10,972 nucleotides of DNA from Xanthobacteraceae bacterium (GCA_030040825.1 JASHSY010000200.1:1-10972); one strand, 5' to 3'; shown: positions 1 through 6,614, numbered from the stretch's first letter. Program-made: numbers and translations. Notes: a model not told the origin generated them from the letters alone.

Positions 1-251
1 CGCAGGATCAACAGGCATTTCACATCGAGTTTTTCGTAGACCTTGCCGGAAATCTCGGCATTCTCCGCGACGGTGATCCGGCCCTTGATCGCGCCGGTCT
101 CGCCGACGATCAGATTGCCGACGGTGACGTCGCCCTCGAGCACACCGCATACCACCAAGGTATCCGGCACCGAGATTTCGCCCTTAATGGTGACACCCTC
201 GCCGATATAGAGGCGGTTGGCGTCCGGCATGGTGTGTTCTGTGGACGACAT
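1..251 (-). CDS. Bactofilin (polymer-forming cytoskeletal protein), 5' part, cut by the window edge
   Basis: The visible 83 residues begin MSSTEHTMPDANRLYIGEG and continue with the repeating short beta-strand/turn pattern of bactofilins (DUF583/CcmA family). Glycine-rich turns such as GEISVPDTLVV, GVLEGDVTVGNLIVGETG, AIKGRITVAENAEISGKV recur about every 16-18 residues, as expected for a right-handed beta-helix core. Bactofilins polymerise without nucleotide into filaments that act in cell shape, stalk formation or placement of wall enzymes; which of these applies cannot be told here. The start ATG at 251 is preceded by a purine-rich AAGGGG (258-263) six bases upstream. An in-frame ATG seven codons downstream is an alternative. 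The C-terminal remainder lies outside the window. The methionine synthase-like gene lies 157 bp upstream on the same strand, too far for clear coupling. Family assignment is from the visible repeat pattern. Confidence 0.88.
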   Translation of the reverse strand, partial: MSSTEHTMPDANRLYIGEGVTIKGEISVPDTLVVCGVLEGDVTVGNLIVGETGAIKGRITVAENAEISGKVYEKLDVKCLLIL

Positions 252-408
252 TGGTTACCCCTTTTCCCCCACACTGTGCGCGCTACCGAACAAAACTTTA
301 CGGTACCGCGTACAGTTTGTCATCGGCGGCGAGTGTCGAGACAATGATTGTTCACAAGTGGGTTTTCCTCCGGCTGGTCCGGCTTATATTCCTAGGATTT
401 CCAACTCT
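252..408. other. Intergenic region upstream of the bactofilin gene with small overlapping palindromes
   Basis: This 157-bp gap separates the methionine synthase-like stop from the bactofilin start and must hold any promoter specific to bactofilin. Three short palindromes are visible: CGGTACCG at 301-308, TGTC-GA-GACA at 334-343, and ACAAT-G-ATTGT at 341-351, the last two overlapping by three bases. Their position about 85-100 bp before the bactofilin start would suit an operator, but they are short and could be chance. I see no clear sigma-70 promoter or a stem with a T-run in the gap. Confidence 0.35.
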
Positions 409-1512
409 CTAACGCCAGACTTCGTCGGCAATTTCGACCACCATTCGCAGCTTGGCCCACTGCTCATCTTCAGCGAGCACGTTGCCTTCCTCGGTGGAGG
501 CAAAACCGCATTGCGGTGACAGGCACAGCTGATCGAGGGCGGCATATTTGGTCGCTTCTTCGATCCGCCGCTTGACGTCGCCTTTCTTCTCCAATTCGCC
601 GGTTTTAGTGGTGACCAGACCGAGCACGACGATCTTGTTGCCTTTCGGCAGAAAGCGGAGCGGTTCGAAACCGCCGGCGCGGGCGGTATCATATTCCAGG
701 AAATAGCCGTCATACTTCAATTCGCCGAGCATGATCTCGGCGATCGGCTCGTAGCCGCCCTCGGAAATCCAGGTCGAGCGAAAGTTGCCGCGACACACAT
801 GGGTGGTGACCACCATATCGGCCGGTTTGCCTTCGAGCGATTGGTTGATGACGCGGGCGTAATCCTGCGCCAGCCGTTCGGCGTTAAGGCCGCGTTCACG
901 CGCCTTCTTCAATTCTGCTTGCGAGCACAGATAGGCCCATGCGGTATCGTCGAATTGTAGATACCGGCAGCCGGCTTCATAAAACCCGCGAATGGCCTGC
1001 CGATACGTCTTCGCTAGATCGTCGAAGATCGCGCTGCGATCGGCATAAAATTTTGTATCCACCGCTTTCGGCTCCAGGCGGAAATGCAATGTCGCCGGGC
1101 TCGGGATACACATTTTCGGCACGACACTGGTGTGCGCCTTGAGAAACTTGAAGTGCTCCAGCATCGGGTGATCGGAAAATCCGAGCTTGGCTTTGATCCG
1201 GATGCTGCGCGGCTTGGTTTGCACGCCTTGAAATTGGATGCCGTGGTCGAGTTCATAGATTTCGACGCCATCGAGCATTCCGTAAAAATCGAAATGCCAC
1301 CAGGAACGCCGGAATTCGCCGTCGGTTGCGACTTTCAGCCCGACTTCTTCCTGTTTCTTGATGATCTTCTCGATCTCACGATTTTCGATTTCGTTGAGCT
1401 GAGACGCGTCGATCTCGCCTTTTTCCCGCTTGGCGCGCGCTTGCTTGAGAGCACTGGTCCGAAGCAGGCTGCCAACGATGTCGGCGCGAAATGGCGGTTT
1501 ATTCTTAGGCAT
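409..1512 (-). CDS. Cobalamin-independent methionine synthase-like protein (MetE C-terminal domain / YxjG-YxjH type)
   Basis: The 367-residue protein matches the catalytic half of MetE (UroD/MetE TIM-barrel superfamily) without the N-terminal half of full-length MetE, which is about 750 residues. The zinc ligands are all recognisable: His238 and Cys240 in TTHVCRGN, Glu273 in FLEYD, and Cys335 in SPQCGFAS. Other family landmarks are TDGEFRR (63-69) and QFDD (186-189). It probably transfers a methyl group to a zinc-bound thiol, homocysteine or a related acceptor, in the cytoplasm. The methyl donor is uncertain, because short MetE-like proteins do not all use methyltetrahydrofolate polyglutamate. 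The start is well supported by GGAGGA (1521-1526) eight bases upstream. It is the first gene of its strand here and diverges from the cyclic-nucleotide-binding gene. No SAM or cobalamin riboswitch is visible in the leader. Confidence 0.88.
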   Translation of the reverse strand: MPKNKPPFRADIVGSLLRTSALKQARAKREKGEIDASQLNEIENREIEKIIKKQEEVGLKVATDGEFRRSWWHFDFYGMLDGVEIYELDHGIQFQGVQTKPRSIRIKAKLGFSDHPMLEHFKFLKAHTSVVPKMCIPSPATLHFRLEPKAVDTKFYADRSAIFDDLAKTYRQAIRGFYEAGCRYLQFDDTAWAYLCSQAELKKARERGLNAERLAQDYARVINQSLEGKPADMVVTTHVCRGNFRSTWISEGGYEPIAEIMLGELKYDGYFLEYDTARAGGFEPLRFLPKGNKIVVLGLVTTKTGELEKKGDVKRRIEEATKYAALDQLCLSPQCGFASTEEGNVLAEDEQWAKLRMVVEIADEVWR

Positions 1513-1520
1513 CGGCGTTA

Positions 1521-1565
1521 TCCTCCGTTAACGAGAAACAAGCCGGGGGGCGGTGCATTCGTCAA
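1521..1565 (-). promoter_or_regulatory. Probable promoter and ribosome binding site of the methionine synthase-like gene
   Basis: On the minus strand a good -35 element TTGACG (1560-1565) is followed after 17 bases by a weak -10 candidate CTTGTT (1537-1542), giving a leader of roughly 20 bases. A strong Shine-Dalgarno GGAGGA lies at 1521-1526. The -35 and the ribosome binding site are convincing; the -10 is a poor match, so the exact transcription start is inferred. Confidence 0.35.
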
Positions 1566-1875
1566 CCACAAAAGTCGCGAAAATCCGAATGGGCGTTATC
1601 CCGCTGCGGCATGGCCGCACTGACGCGAGCCTTCGCATGCAGGTTGTGGCCAAATATCGCAGCGCTGCAAGTTCGGTCGTCTGCGGGAGGCCGGCGTGGC
1701 CGGGCCTCAATGCTCCGCAACTTGCCCGTGACTGATCCATGACTTGGCTCCATGACTTGGCTCCATGACTCGGCGGAACTCAGGCGATATCCTACGGCTT
1801 TGGTTTCCCTAAGTTCAGAGCGTCGCGCGTCGTCTTCTTCGACCGCCACGGCCAGATCAATCGCTGGAGGGGGAA
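1566..1875. other. Divergent intergenic region, no supported gene
   Basis: The two flanking genes diverge, so this stretch must hold the upstream control regions for both, in particular for the cyclic-nucleotide-binding gene. It carries a 13-bp tandem repeat (1738-1771) and a GC-rich hairpin GAGGCC/GGCCTC near 1687-1708. Open frames on both strands here have no family signature or convincing start and look like by-products of high GC content. No RNA gene or riboswitch was recognised. Confidence 0.5.
1738..1771. repeat. Short tandem repeat, 13-bp unit, 2.6 copies
   Basis: The unit CCATGACTTGGCT occurs at 1738-1750 and again, identical, at 1751-1763, followed by a partial copy CCATGACT at 1764-1771. 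It lies about 105-140 bp upstream of the TTG start of the cyclic-nucleotide-binding gene. It could be a cluster of regulator sites, since 13 bp is not far from one helical turn, or a replication-slippage product. It does not fall in a supported coding frame. Confidence 0.75.
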
Positions 1876-1878
1876 TTG
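1866..1878 (+). promoter_or_regulatory. Ribosome binding site that fixes a TTG start
   Basis: GGAGG at 1866-1870 lies five bases before TTG at 1876-1878. No in-frame ATG occurs nearby: the first internal methionine is at residue 76, inside a membrane segment. This site therefore decides the start of the following gene. Confidence 0.7.
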
Positions 1879-2691
1879 AGTAAGGACTCTCTGGATCTTG
1901 CAACGCTATTCAATCGCGCACTCGACCACGCGGCACAAAACCTCACTTTTAGTAAATTGCTGCTTCAGATCGGTCTCGATCCCAACAACGTTACGTTCCA
2001 CGCGATTGTCGCCAGACTGATCGAAATCACGGCGGCCAACATCAACTTTGCAAGCATCTGCGCGTTGGTCGGCGCGGCCTTCTATGCCGCCACTTTGCTG
2101 ATGCGAACCATGGTGCCGTTGCGTGCTTTCGGCATTCTCAGCACGCTGTTGTTTATGGCCTACGGCGCGCTTGCGGGCGCCATCCCGACCTTTTTGATGT
2201 ATTTGCTGTTGCTGCCCATCAACAGCCTGCGCCTCGCGCAGATGCTCAACCTGGTCAAGAAGGCGCGCGTCGCCGCGCAAGGCGATCTGTCAATGGATTG
2301 GCTCAAGCCCTTCATGAACCGGCGCAGATATCGCCAAGGCGACGTTCTGTTTCGGAAAGGACAGCCAGCCAACGAGATGTTCCTGACGGTGACCGGAAAA
2401 TTTCTTGTGATCGAAATCGGCGTTGAAGTTGCGCCGGGACATCTTATGGGAGAGCTTGGTTTCCTTACACCCGGTAATAAACGGACGCAGTCGGTGGAAT
2501 GCGTCGAAGGTGGCGATGTGCTGACTATCACCTATGACCGGCTGCTCGAAATCTATTTCCAGAATCCGAGGTTCGGCTATTACTTCCTCCGCCTGTCCAG
2601 CGATCGTCTCCTGCAGAATATTGCGCGCCTCGAAAGAATCATCGAACAAAACAAAATCGCGCTGCAATCAGGCACTATGGAACAGGCATGA
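1876..2691 (+). CDS. Membrane protein with C-terminal cyclic-nucleotide-binding domain
   Basis: The 271-residue protein has a short N-terminal region, three closely spaced hydrophobic segments (about residues 57-76, 83-101 and 103-120), a basic linker, and a cAMP-receptor-type cyclic-nucleotide-binding domain (about 143-255). In that domain RRRYRQGDVLFRKGQPANEM forms the first strands. The phosphate-binding cassette reads GELGFL (192-197) with Arg203-Thr204 in KRTQSV, matching the GE...R(A/T) pattern that contacts the cyclic phosphate. No helix-turn-helix follows, so it is not a Crp/Fnr transcription factor; it ends in an amphipathic, possibly coiled-coil helix (LERIIEQNK). It is probably a membrane-anchored cNMP sensor with an unknown output partner. 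Three membrane helices plus a cNMP fold resembles the layout of Popeye-domain proteins, which is analogy and not shown homology. It starts at TTG behind a good ribosome binding site, and its stop overlaps a possible small ORF by four bases. Confidence 0.82.
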   Translation: MSKDSLDLATLFNRALDHAAQNLTFSKLLLQIGLDPNNVTFHAIVARLIEITAANINFASICALVGAAFYAATLLMRTMVPLRAFGILSTLLFMAYGALAGAIPTFLMYLLLLPINSLRLAQMLNLVKKARVAAQGDLSMDWLKPFMNRRRYRQGDVLFRKGQPANEMFLTVTGKFLVIEIGVEVAPGHLMGELGFLTPGNKRTQSVECVEGGDVLTITYDRLLEIYFQNPRFGYYFLRLSSDRLLQNIARLERIIEQNKIALQSGTMEQA

Positions 2692-2783
2692 AAACGGCAG
2701 CTGAACTTGTCCATGACCCGGACCCCCAAAAGCCCGGTGAATCCAAGGTTGGCCTTGGGAATGCGGGTCGCTATTACCGCTAG
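2688..2783 (+). CDS. Possible 31-residue small protein coupled to the upstream gene
   Basis: An ATG at 2688 overlaps the TGA of the cyclic-nucleotide-binding gene in an ATGA junction, the classic arrangement for translational coupling. The frame runs 31 codons to TAG at 2781. The peptide begins MKTAAELVHDPDPQK, continues with PGES, and ends GLGNAGRYYR. It is hydrophilic, has no membrane segment or signal peptide, and is not one I recognise. The reading is plausible because of the overlap and a composition that is neither repetitive nor arginine/proline shadow-like. No strong Shine-Dalgarno precedes it, and 31 codons can arise by chance. Function unknown. Confidence 0.4.
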   Translation: MKTAAELVHDPDPQKPGESKVGLGNAGRYYR

Positions 2784-2918
2784 GACACGGTCAAATGCGC
2801 TGCGGCCGAGCCGCCGCTACACTCGCGCCGAAACGCGACTTCTGCTAGTGGGAGCGCGGCCGGGTGGCGGCGGGACGACGGTCGAATTGATGCGCGAACA
2901 GCCAGGCGGGAGCGCGGG

Positions 2919-3962
2919 ATGTTAGAGACCTTGCGCACCGCCGCGCAGTTCTTCAGCCGGAAGGTTGGCTTCAGCCGACTGGGTATGGCGCTCAGTATTG
3001 CCATTATCTTGGTGGCGTTGTTCATCCTCTACCGCATTCTGCACGACATCGACCCCGGCGAACTGGTCGACGCCTTGGAAGCGACGAACTGGCGCACGCT
3101 GGGCATTGCCGGCTTTTTCGTCGCCGCCGGCTATCTGACGCTCACCTTCTATGATCTGTTCGCGCTGCGAACGATCGGCCGCTCCGAGCTGCCGTATCGT
3201 GTCGCCGCGCTCGGCAGTTTCACGAGTTACGCGGTCGGACACAACGTCGGCGCCAGCGTGTTTTCCGGCGGCGCGGTCCGCTACCGGATTTATTCCGCGT
3301 GGGGCCTGAGCGTCATCGAGGTCACCAAGATCTGCTTTGTCGCGGGTCTCACCTTCTGGCTCGGCAATGCCGCAATGCTTGGTCTCGGCATTCTTTACGC
3401 GCCACAGGCGGCACACGATTTCGATCAGCTCCCGCTCTGGCTCAACCGGATCGTGGCGCTCGTTATCCTCGGGTTGCTGGCCTCTTATGTGGCGTGGGTG
3501 TGGATCAAGCCCCGGGTCATCGGCCGTGACGGCTGGCAGGTGTCGCTGCCCGGCGGTCCGTTCACGCTGTTGCAGATTCTGATCGGCATTCTCGACCTGT
3601 CATGCTGCGCGTTGGCCATGTATTGGCTGGTGCCGGACGAACCGCATCTCGGCTTTGTTACCGTTGCGGTGATCTTCGTTACCGCGACGCTGCTCGGCTT
3701 CGCCAGCCATGCGCCCGGCGGACTGGGCGTGTTCGACGCGACCATGATGGTCGCCTTATGGCAATTCGACAAAGAAGACTTGCTGGCAGGCTTGCTGCTG
3801 TTTCGTTTGCTTTATTATGTCGTTCCATTTGCGCTATCGCTTTCGATTCTTGGCACACGAGAACTTCTGCTGAGCCGGGTCGTGCGTCGCATCGCCGCCC
3901 CGGCAGGCACGTCGATGAGCACCGTAGCTGGATTAGCGCGCGAAAAATCCGACGTCAGTTGA
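2919..3962 (+). CDS. Polytopic membrane protein of the MprF flippase-domain family (LPG_synthase_TM / UPF0104)
   Basis: The 347-residue protein is an integral inner-membrane protein with about 7-8 hydrophobic segments (for example about 23-40, 59-77, 137-160, 177-196, 214-236, 245-262, 289-312). It corresponds to the N-terminal flippase-like half of MprF. Family landmarks are YDLFALRTI (78-86), SYAVGHNVGASVFSGGAVRYR (103-123), SHAPGGLGVFDATMM (263-277) and LLLFRLLYYVVPF (292-304). The C-terminal lysyl-tRNA-dependent synthetase domain of full MprF is absent, so it should not itself make lysyl-phosphatidylglycerol; lipid translocation or another membrane role is more likely, with substrate unknown. 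The ATG has GGGAG (2908-2912) six bases upstream. It ends 26 bp before phoR on the same strand, suggesting one transcript, which hints at a link to phosphate-dependent membrane changes (inference). Confidence 0.85.
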   Translation: MLETLRTAAQFFSRKVGFSRLGMALSIAIILVALFILYRILHDIDPGELVDALEATNWRTLGIAGFFVAAGYLTLTFYDLFALRTIGRSELPYRVAALGSFTSYAVGHNVGASVFSGGAVRYRIYSAWGLSVIEVTKICFVAGLTFWLGNAAMLGLGILYAPQAAHDFDQLPLWLNRIVALVILGLLASYVAWVWIKPRVIGRDGWQVSLPGGPFTLLQILIGILDLSCCALAMYWLVPDEPHLGFVTVAVIFVTATLLGFASHAPGGLGVFDATMMVALWQFDKEDLLAGLLLFRLLYYVVPFALSLSILGTRELLLSRVVRRIAAPAGTSMSTVAGLAREKSDVS

Positions 3963-3988
3963 TCGGCTGGCGGCGTGGAGACAGGCCG

Positions 3989-5272
3989 ATGAGCTTGAAC
4001 GAAGATCGCATCGTGCCGCGCGGAAGCGAGCGGCGCGGCCTTCGCTTCGTCATCGCCGCAGCGGCAGTCGTGTTCGCGGGCTTGGCGATCGTCGGTGCGC
4101 TGGCGATCGGCTACGCGCTGGCCGGTTTTGCAATCGTCACGGCAGTTGCCGTTCTGACGCTGCGTCCCGCCGAAGAGGCCGGCATTGCGCCGCCGGTCGC
4201 CGTGACCCAGCGTGCGGGCGAGTCGCTCGATGTTCTGGTGGCCGGCCTGCCCGATCCGGTGATCGCACTCGACCGCAACGGCCGGGTACTGGCGTTCAAC
4301 GACCGCGCGCGTTCGCTGGCGCCGGCGTTGCGACAGGGCGAGCCGGTGTCGCTCGCGTTGCGGATGCCGGAACTGATCGAAACGATCGGCCGCGCTTATG
4401 CCAGCGGCGAGGAGCAACGTGTCGAATATTCCGAACGGGTGCCGATCGATCGATGGTTCGAGGTGATCGTCGTTCCGGTCAAGCACGTGACTAGCTTGGT
4501 GCGGCTCGACCTTGTGCTGATGACCTTCCACGATCTCACACCCTTGCGCAGGGTTGAGGAAATGCGCGCCGATTTCGTCGCCAATGCCAGTCACGAATTG
4601 CGCACGCCGTTGGCGGCGCTTTCCGGATTTATCGAGACGCTGCAAGGCTCGGCACGCGACGACGCGCCGGCGCGCGAACGCTTCCTCCCTATTATGCAGG
4701 AACAGGCGCGTCGGATGGCGCGGCTAATCGACGATCTCTTGTCGCTGTCGCGGATCGAACTCAATGCGCACCGTCGGCCCGACACGCCGGTCGATCTGGT
4801 CCCGATCGTCCGCCAAGTCGTCGATAGTCTGCAAACGCTGGCGCGCGACCGCGGGGTAACCCTGCAGGTCGAGGCGGCCAAAGCGTTGATGGTTCTCGGC
4901 GACCACGACGAGCTTGTCCGCGTGTTCGAAAACTTGATCGAGAATGCGCTCAAATACGGCGCTGCCGGCAAGCGCGTCGAGATCACCCTCACACCGGGCC
5001 AATCAGCCGACGGGTTGCCGGAAGCAGGCGTTGCCGTGCGCGATTTTGGGCCGGGCATCGCGCCGGAACATTTGCCGCGGCTGACCGAACGGTTTTACCG
5101 GGTGGATGTACGGGAAAGCCGCGCGCAGGGCGGCACCGGGCTCGGCCTTGCTTTGGTCAAGCACATCCTCAATCGCCACCGCGGCCGGCTTTTGATTGAA
5201 AGTAAGCCTGCCGCAGGCGCCACCTTCACCGCTTACCTGCCTGCCGTTGCCGATAGTCCGCAGCCTAAATAA
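3989..5272 (+). CDS. phoR: Phosphate regulon sensor histidine kinase PhoR
   Basis: This 427-residue kinase senses the state of the Pst transporter through PhoU and phosphorylates or dephosphorylates PhoB. Two N-terminal membrane segments form a hairpin (about 19-38 and 40-57) with almost no periplasmic loop, typical of PhoR. A PAS domain follows (about 78-165: LDVLVAGLPDPVIALDRNGR). The HisKA domain carries the phospho-accepting His202 in NASHELRTPLAALSGF. The ATPase domain shows the N box ENLIENALKYG (314-324), G1 DFGPGIAPEH (352-361), the F box RLTERFYRVD and G2 GGTGLGLALV (381-390). The start ATG at 3989 has GGAG (3977-3980) eight bases upstream and fits the usual PhoR length; the open frame extends 129 codons further upstream only by overlapping the preceding gene. 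It precedes the Pho box, so PhoR is probably transcribed with the upstream membrane gene, with read-through into pstS possible. Confidence 0.95.
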   Translation: MSLNEDRIVPRGSERRGLRFVIAAAAVVFAGLAIVGALAIGYALAGFAIVTAVAVLTLRPAEEAGIAPPVAVTQRAGESLDVLVAGLPDPVIALDRNGRVLAFNDRARSLAPALRQGEPVSLALRMPELIETIGRAYASGEEQRVEYSERVPIDRWFEVIVVPVKHVTSLVRLDLVLMTFHDLTPLRRVEEMRADFVANASHELRTPLAALSGFIETLQGSARDDAPARERFLPIMQEQARRMARLIDDLLSLSRIELNAHRRPDTPVDLVPIVRQVVDSLQTLARDRGVTLQVEAAKALMVLGDHDELVRVFENLIENALKYGAAGKRVEITLTPGQSADGLPEAGVAVRDFGPGIAPEHLPRLTERFYRVDVRESRAQGGTGLGLALVKHILNRHRGRLLIESKPAAGATFTAYLPAVADSPQPK

Positions 5273-5498
5273 CTAATGCAGCTCAAATGGTTATCATGTC
5301 ATCTGACTGTCATGTTGGGCACATAGAACGGTGACGTGTCCAAGCTAATCGTTACGCAGCCGTGGCGAGCGAGCCGTCGTTCCGCAGTGTGTAGCAGCCT
5401 GCAGAGGTTCGGGCAGATCCGGGTTCTCGGTCGGGACCCCAAACCGGCGCGGGCCAAGTGCGTGTGTCGCCATAAAAACCTATGACAGGAGCTGTTGC
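5273..5498 (+). other. Regulatory region between phoR and pstS with a long pstS leader
   Basis: This 226-bp gap carries the Pho box (5296-5313) near its upstream end. The RNA from a promoter there would have a leader of roughly 165 bases before pstS. A modest hairpin, GGGTTC (5421-5426) with GGACCC (5434-5439) containing one wobble pair, lies in that leader. No terminator with a T-run follows phoR, so some read-through from phoR is likely. I see no small gene with a convincing start. Confidence 0.5.
5296..5313 (+). promoter_or_regulatory. Pho box (PhoB binding site) of the pst operon
   Basis: Two direct heptamers ATGTCAT (5296-5302) and CTGTCAT (5307-5313) are separated by four bases (CTGA). 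This is the standard 18-bp Pho box layout, CTGTCAT-N4-CTGTCAT, with only the first base of the first heptamer differing. PhoB-P binds such sites as a dimer in place of a -35 element and recruits RNA polymerase. A weak -10 candidate CATAGA (5322-5327) follows at a suitable distance. The site should make pstSCAB-phoU-phoB inducible by phosphate limitation and autoregulate phoB. The box is seen directly; its function is established knowledge of the Pho regulon. Confidence 0.9.
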
Positions 5499-6554
5499 GT
5501 GAACCACATCAGGACGATTGCCGCCGCCGGCTTTCTCGCCGCAATGGTGGTTCCGGCCGTGGCCGTCGAAATTTCCGGCGCCGGCGCCACGTTTCCCTAT
5601 CCGGTCTACGCCAAATGGGCCGATGCGTACAAAAAACAGACCGGCGTCGGGCTCAACTATCAATCGATCGGTTCGGGCGGCGGTATCAAGCAAATCGAGG
5701 CGAAGACTGTCACTTTCGGCGCCACCGACGCACCGCTCAAAGGTGCGGATCTCGAAAAATTCGGCCTCGTCCAGTTTCCCATGGTGATGGGCGGCATCGT
5801 GCCGGTCATCAATCTTACAGGCGTCAAGTCGGGCGAGATCGTACTCGACGGTCCGACCCTGGCCGGCATCTTCCTCGGCACGGTGAAGACCTGGGACGAT
5901 CCGGCGATCAAAAAGCTAAACCCGAACATCAATCTGCCGTCGCAGGCGATTGCGGTAGTCCATCGGTCCGACGGCTCGGGGACGACTTTCAATTTCACTT
6001 ACTATCTGGCGGCGGCGAGCGCCGATTGGAAATCGCAGGTCGGTTCCGCGACGTCGGTCGAATGGCCCGTCGGCATTGGTGCCAAGGGCAACGAAGGGGT
6101 TTCCAACAACGTCAGCCAAACCCAGGGCTCGATCGGCTACGTCGAGTATGCTTATGCGCTGCAGAACAAGATGGTCTACACCAAGATGATCAATAAGGAT
6201 GGCAAGACCGTTTCCCCGACGAGTGACGCCTTTCAAGCTGCCGCTGCAAACGCCGACTGGAGTTCGGTGCCGGGCTACGGCGTGATCCTCGCCAATCAGC
6301 CTGGGGCTGCTTCCTGGCCGATGACGGCGGCGACGTTCATTCTGATCCCGAAGCAACCGCAAGATCCCACCGCCACTGCCGAAGCGCTCAAGTTCTTCGC
6401 TTGGGCGTACGACAAGGGCGACAAGATGGCGGAAGAGCTTGATTACGTGCCGATGCCAAAGAAAGTCGTCGGTCAAATCGAGAAGATATGGGCCAGTGAG
6501 GTCAAGGACTCCGGCGGCAAGCCGCTCTACGTGGCGAGTACCGCGGCGCATTAG
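5499..6554 (+). CDS. pstS: Periplasmic phosphate-binding protein PstS
   Basis: The 351-residue protein is the solute-binding component of the phosphate ABC transporter. A Sec signal peptide is clear: Arg5, a hydrophobic core, and a likely signal peptidase I site after Ala-Val-Ala (20-22). Every phosphate-contacting residue known from E. coli PstS has a counterpart: Thr31-Phe32 in GAGATFP, Ser59 in GSGGG, Asp77 in TDAPL, Arg156 and Ser160-Gly161-Thr162 in HRSDGSGTTF, each offset by exactly 21 from E. coli mature numbering. It therefore binds inorganic phosphate in the periplasm and hands it to PstC/PstA. The start is GTG, with AGGAG (5487-5491) seven bases before it. It is the first gene after the Pho box and is followed by a 132-bp gap with a strong hairpin, which fits the need for more PstS than membrane subunits. 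Confidence 0.97.
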   Translation: MNHIRTIAAAGFLAAMVVPAVAVEISGAGATFPYPVYAKWADAYKKQTGVGLNYQSIGSGGGIKQIEAKTVTFGATDAPLKGADLEKFGLVQFPMVMGGIVPVINLTGVKSGEIVLDGPTLAGIFLGTVKTWDDPAIKKLNPNINLPSQAIAVVHRSDGSGTTFNFTYYLAAASADWKSQVGSATSVEWPVGIGAKGNEGVSNNVSQTQGSIGYVEYAYALQNKMVYTKMINKDGKTVSPTSDAFQAAAANADWSSVPGYGVILANQPGAASWPMTAATFILIPKQPQDPTATAEALKFFAWAYDKGDKMAEELDYVPMPKKVVGQIEKIWASEVKDSGGKPLYVASTAAH

Positions 6555-6614
6555 TGCCCATGCAAATTCCTGCGAGGCGCCGTTCTTTACGCTCAGCCTC
6601 GTCGTTATCCGCTT

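Noticed and set aside
1513..1875. SAM or cobalamin riboswitch upstream of the methionine synthase-like gene
   Set aside because: No recognisable SAM-II core or B12-box pattern on the minus strand, and the probable promoter leaves a leader of only about 20 bases.
1562..1903. 113-codon minus-strand and 60-codon plus-strand open frames in the divergent gap
   Set aside because: No convincing ribosome binding sites or motifs; the minus frame runs into the start of the cNMP-sensor gene and the region must hold promoters for two divergent genes.
2707..2925. 72-codon frame starting at TTG before the MprF-like gene
   Set aside because: Arg/Pro/Gly-rich, no good ribosome binding site, and it competes with the better-placed ATGA-coupled small ORF at 2688.
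3602..3988. 129-codon upstream extension of the phoR reading frame
   Set aside because: It overlaps the end of the MprF-like membrane gene in another frame, its residues are arginine-rich shadow sequence, and PhoR at 3989 has a good ribosome binding site and family-typical length.
3815..4645. 276-codon open frame on the minus strand
   Set aside because: Antisense to the end of the membrane gene and the first half of phoR, with low-complexity charged composition and no recognisable domain.
5482..5488. ATGACAG, a reverse-strand Pho-box half site just before the pstS ribosome binding site
   Set aside because: No partner heptamer lies at 4-bp spacing on either side, so it is probably chance.
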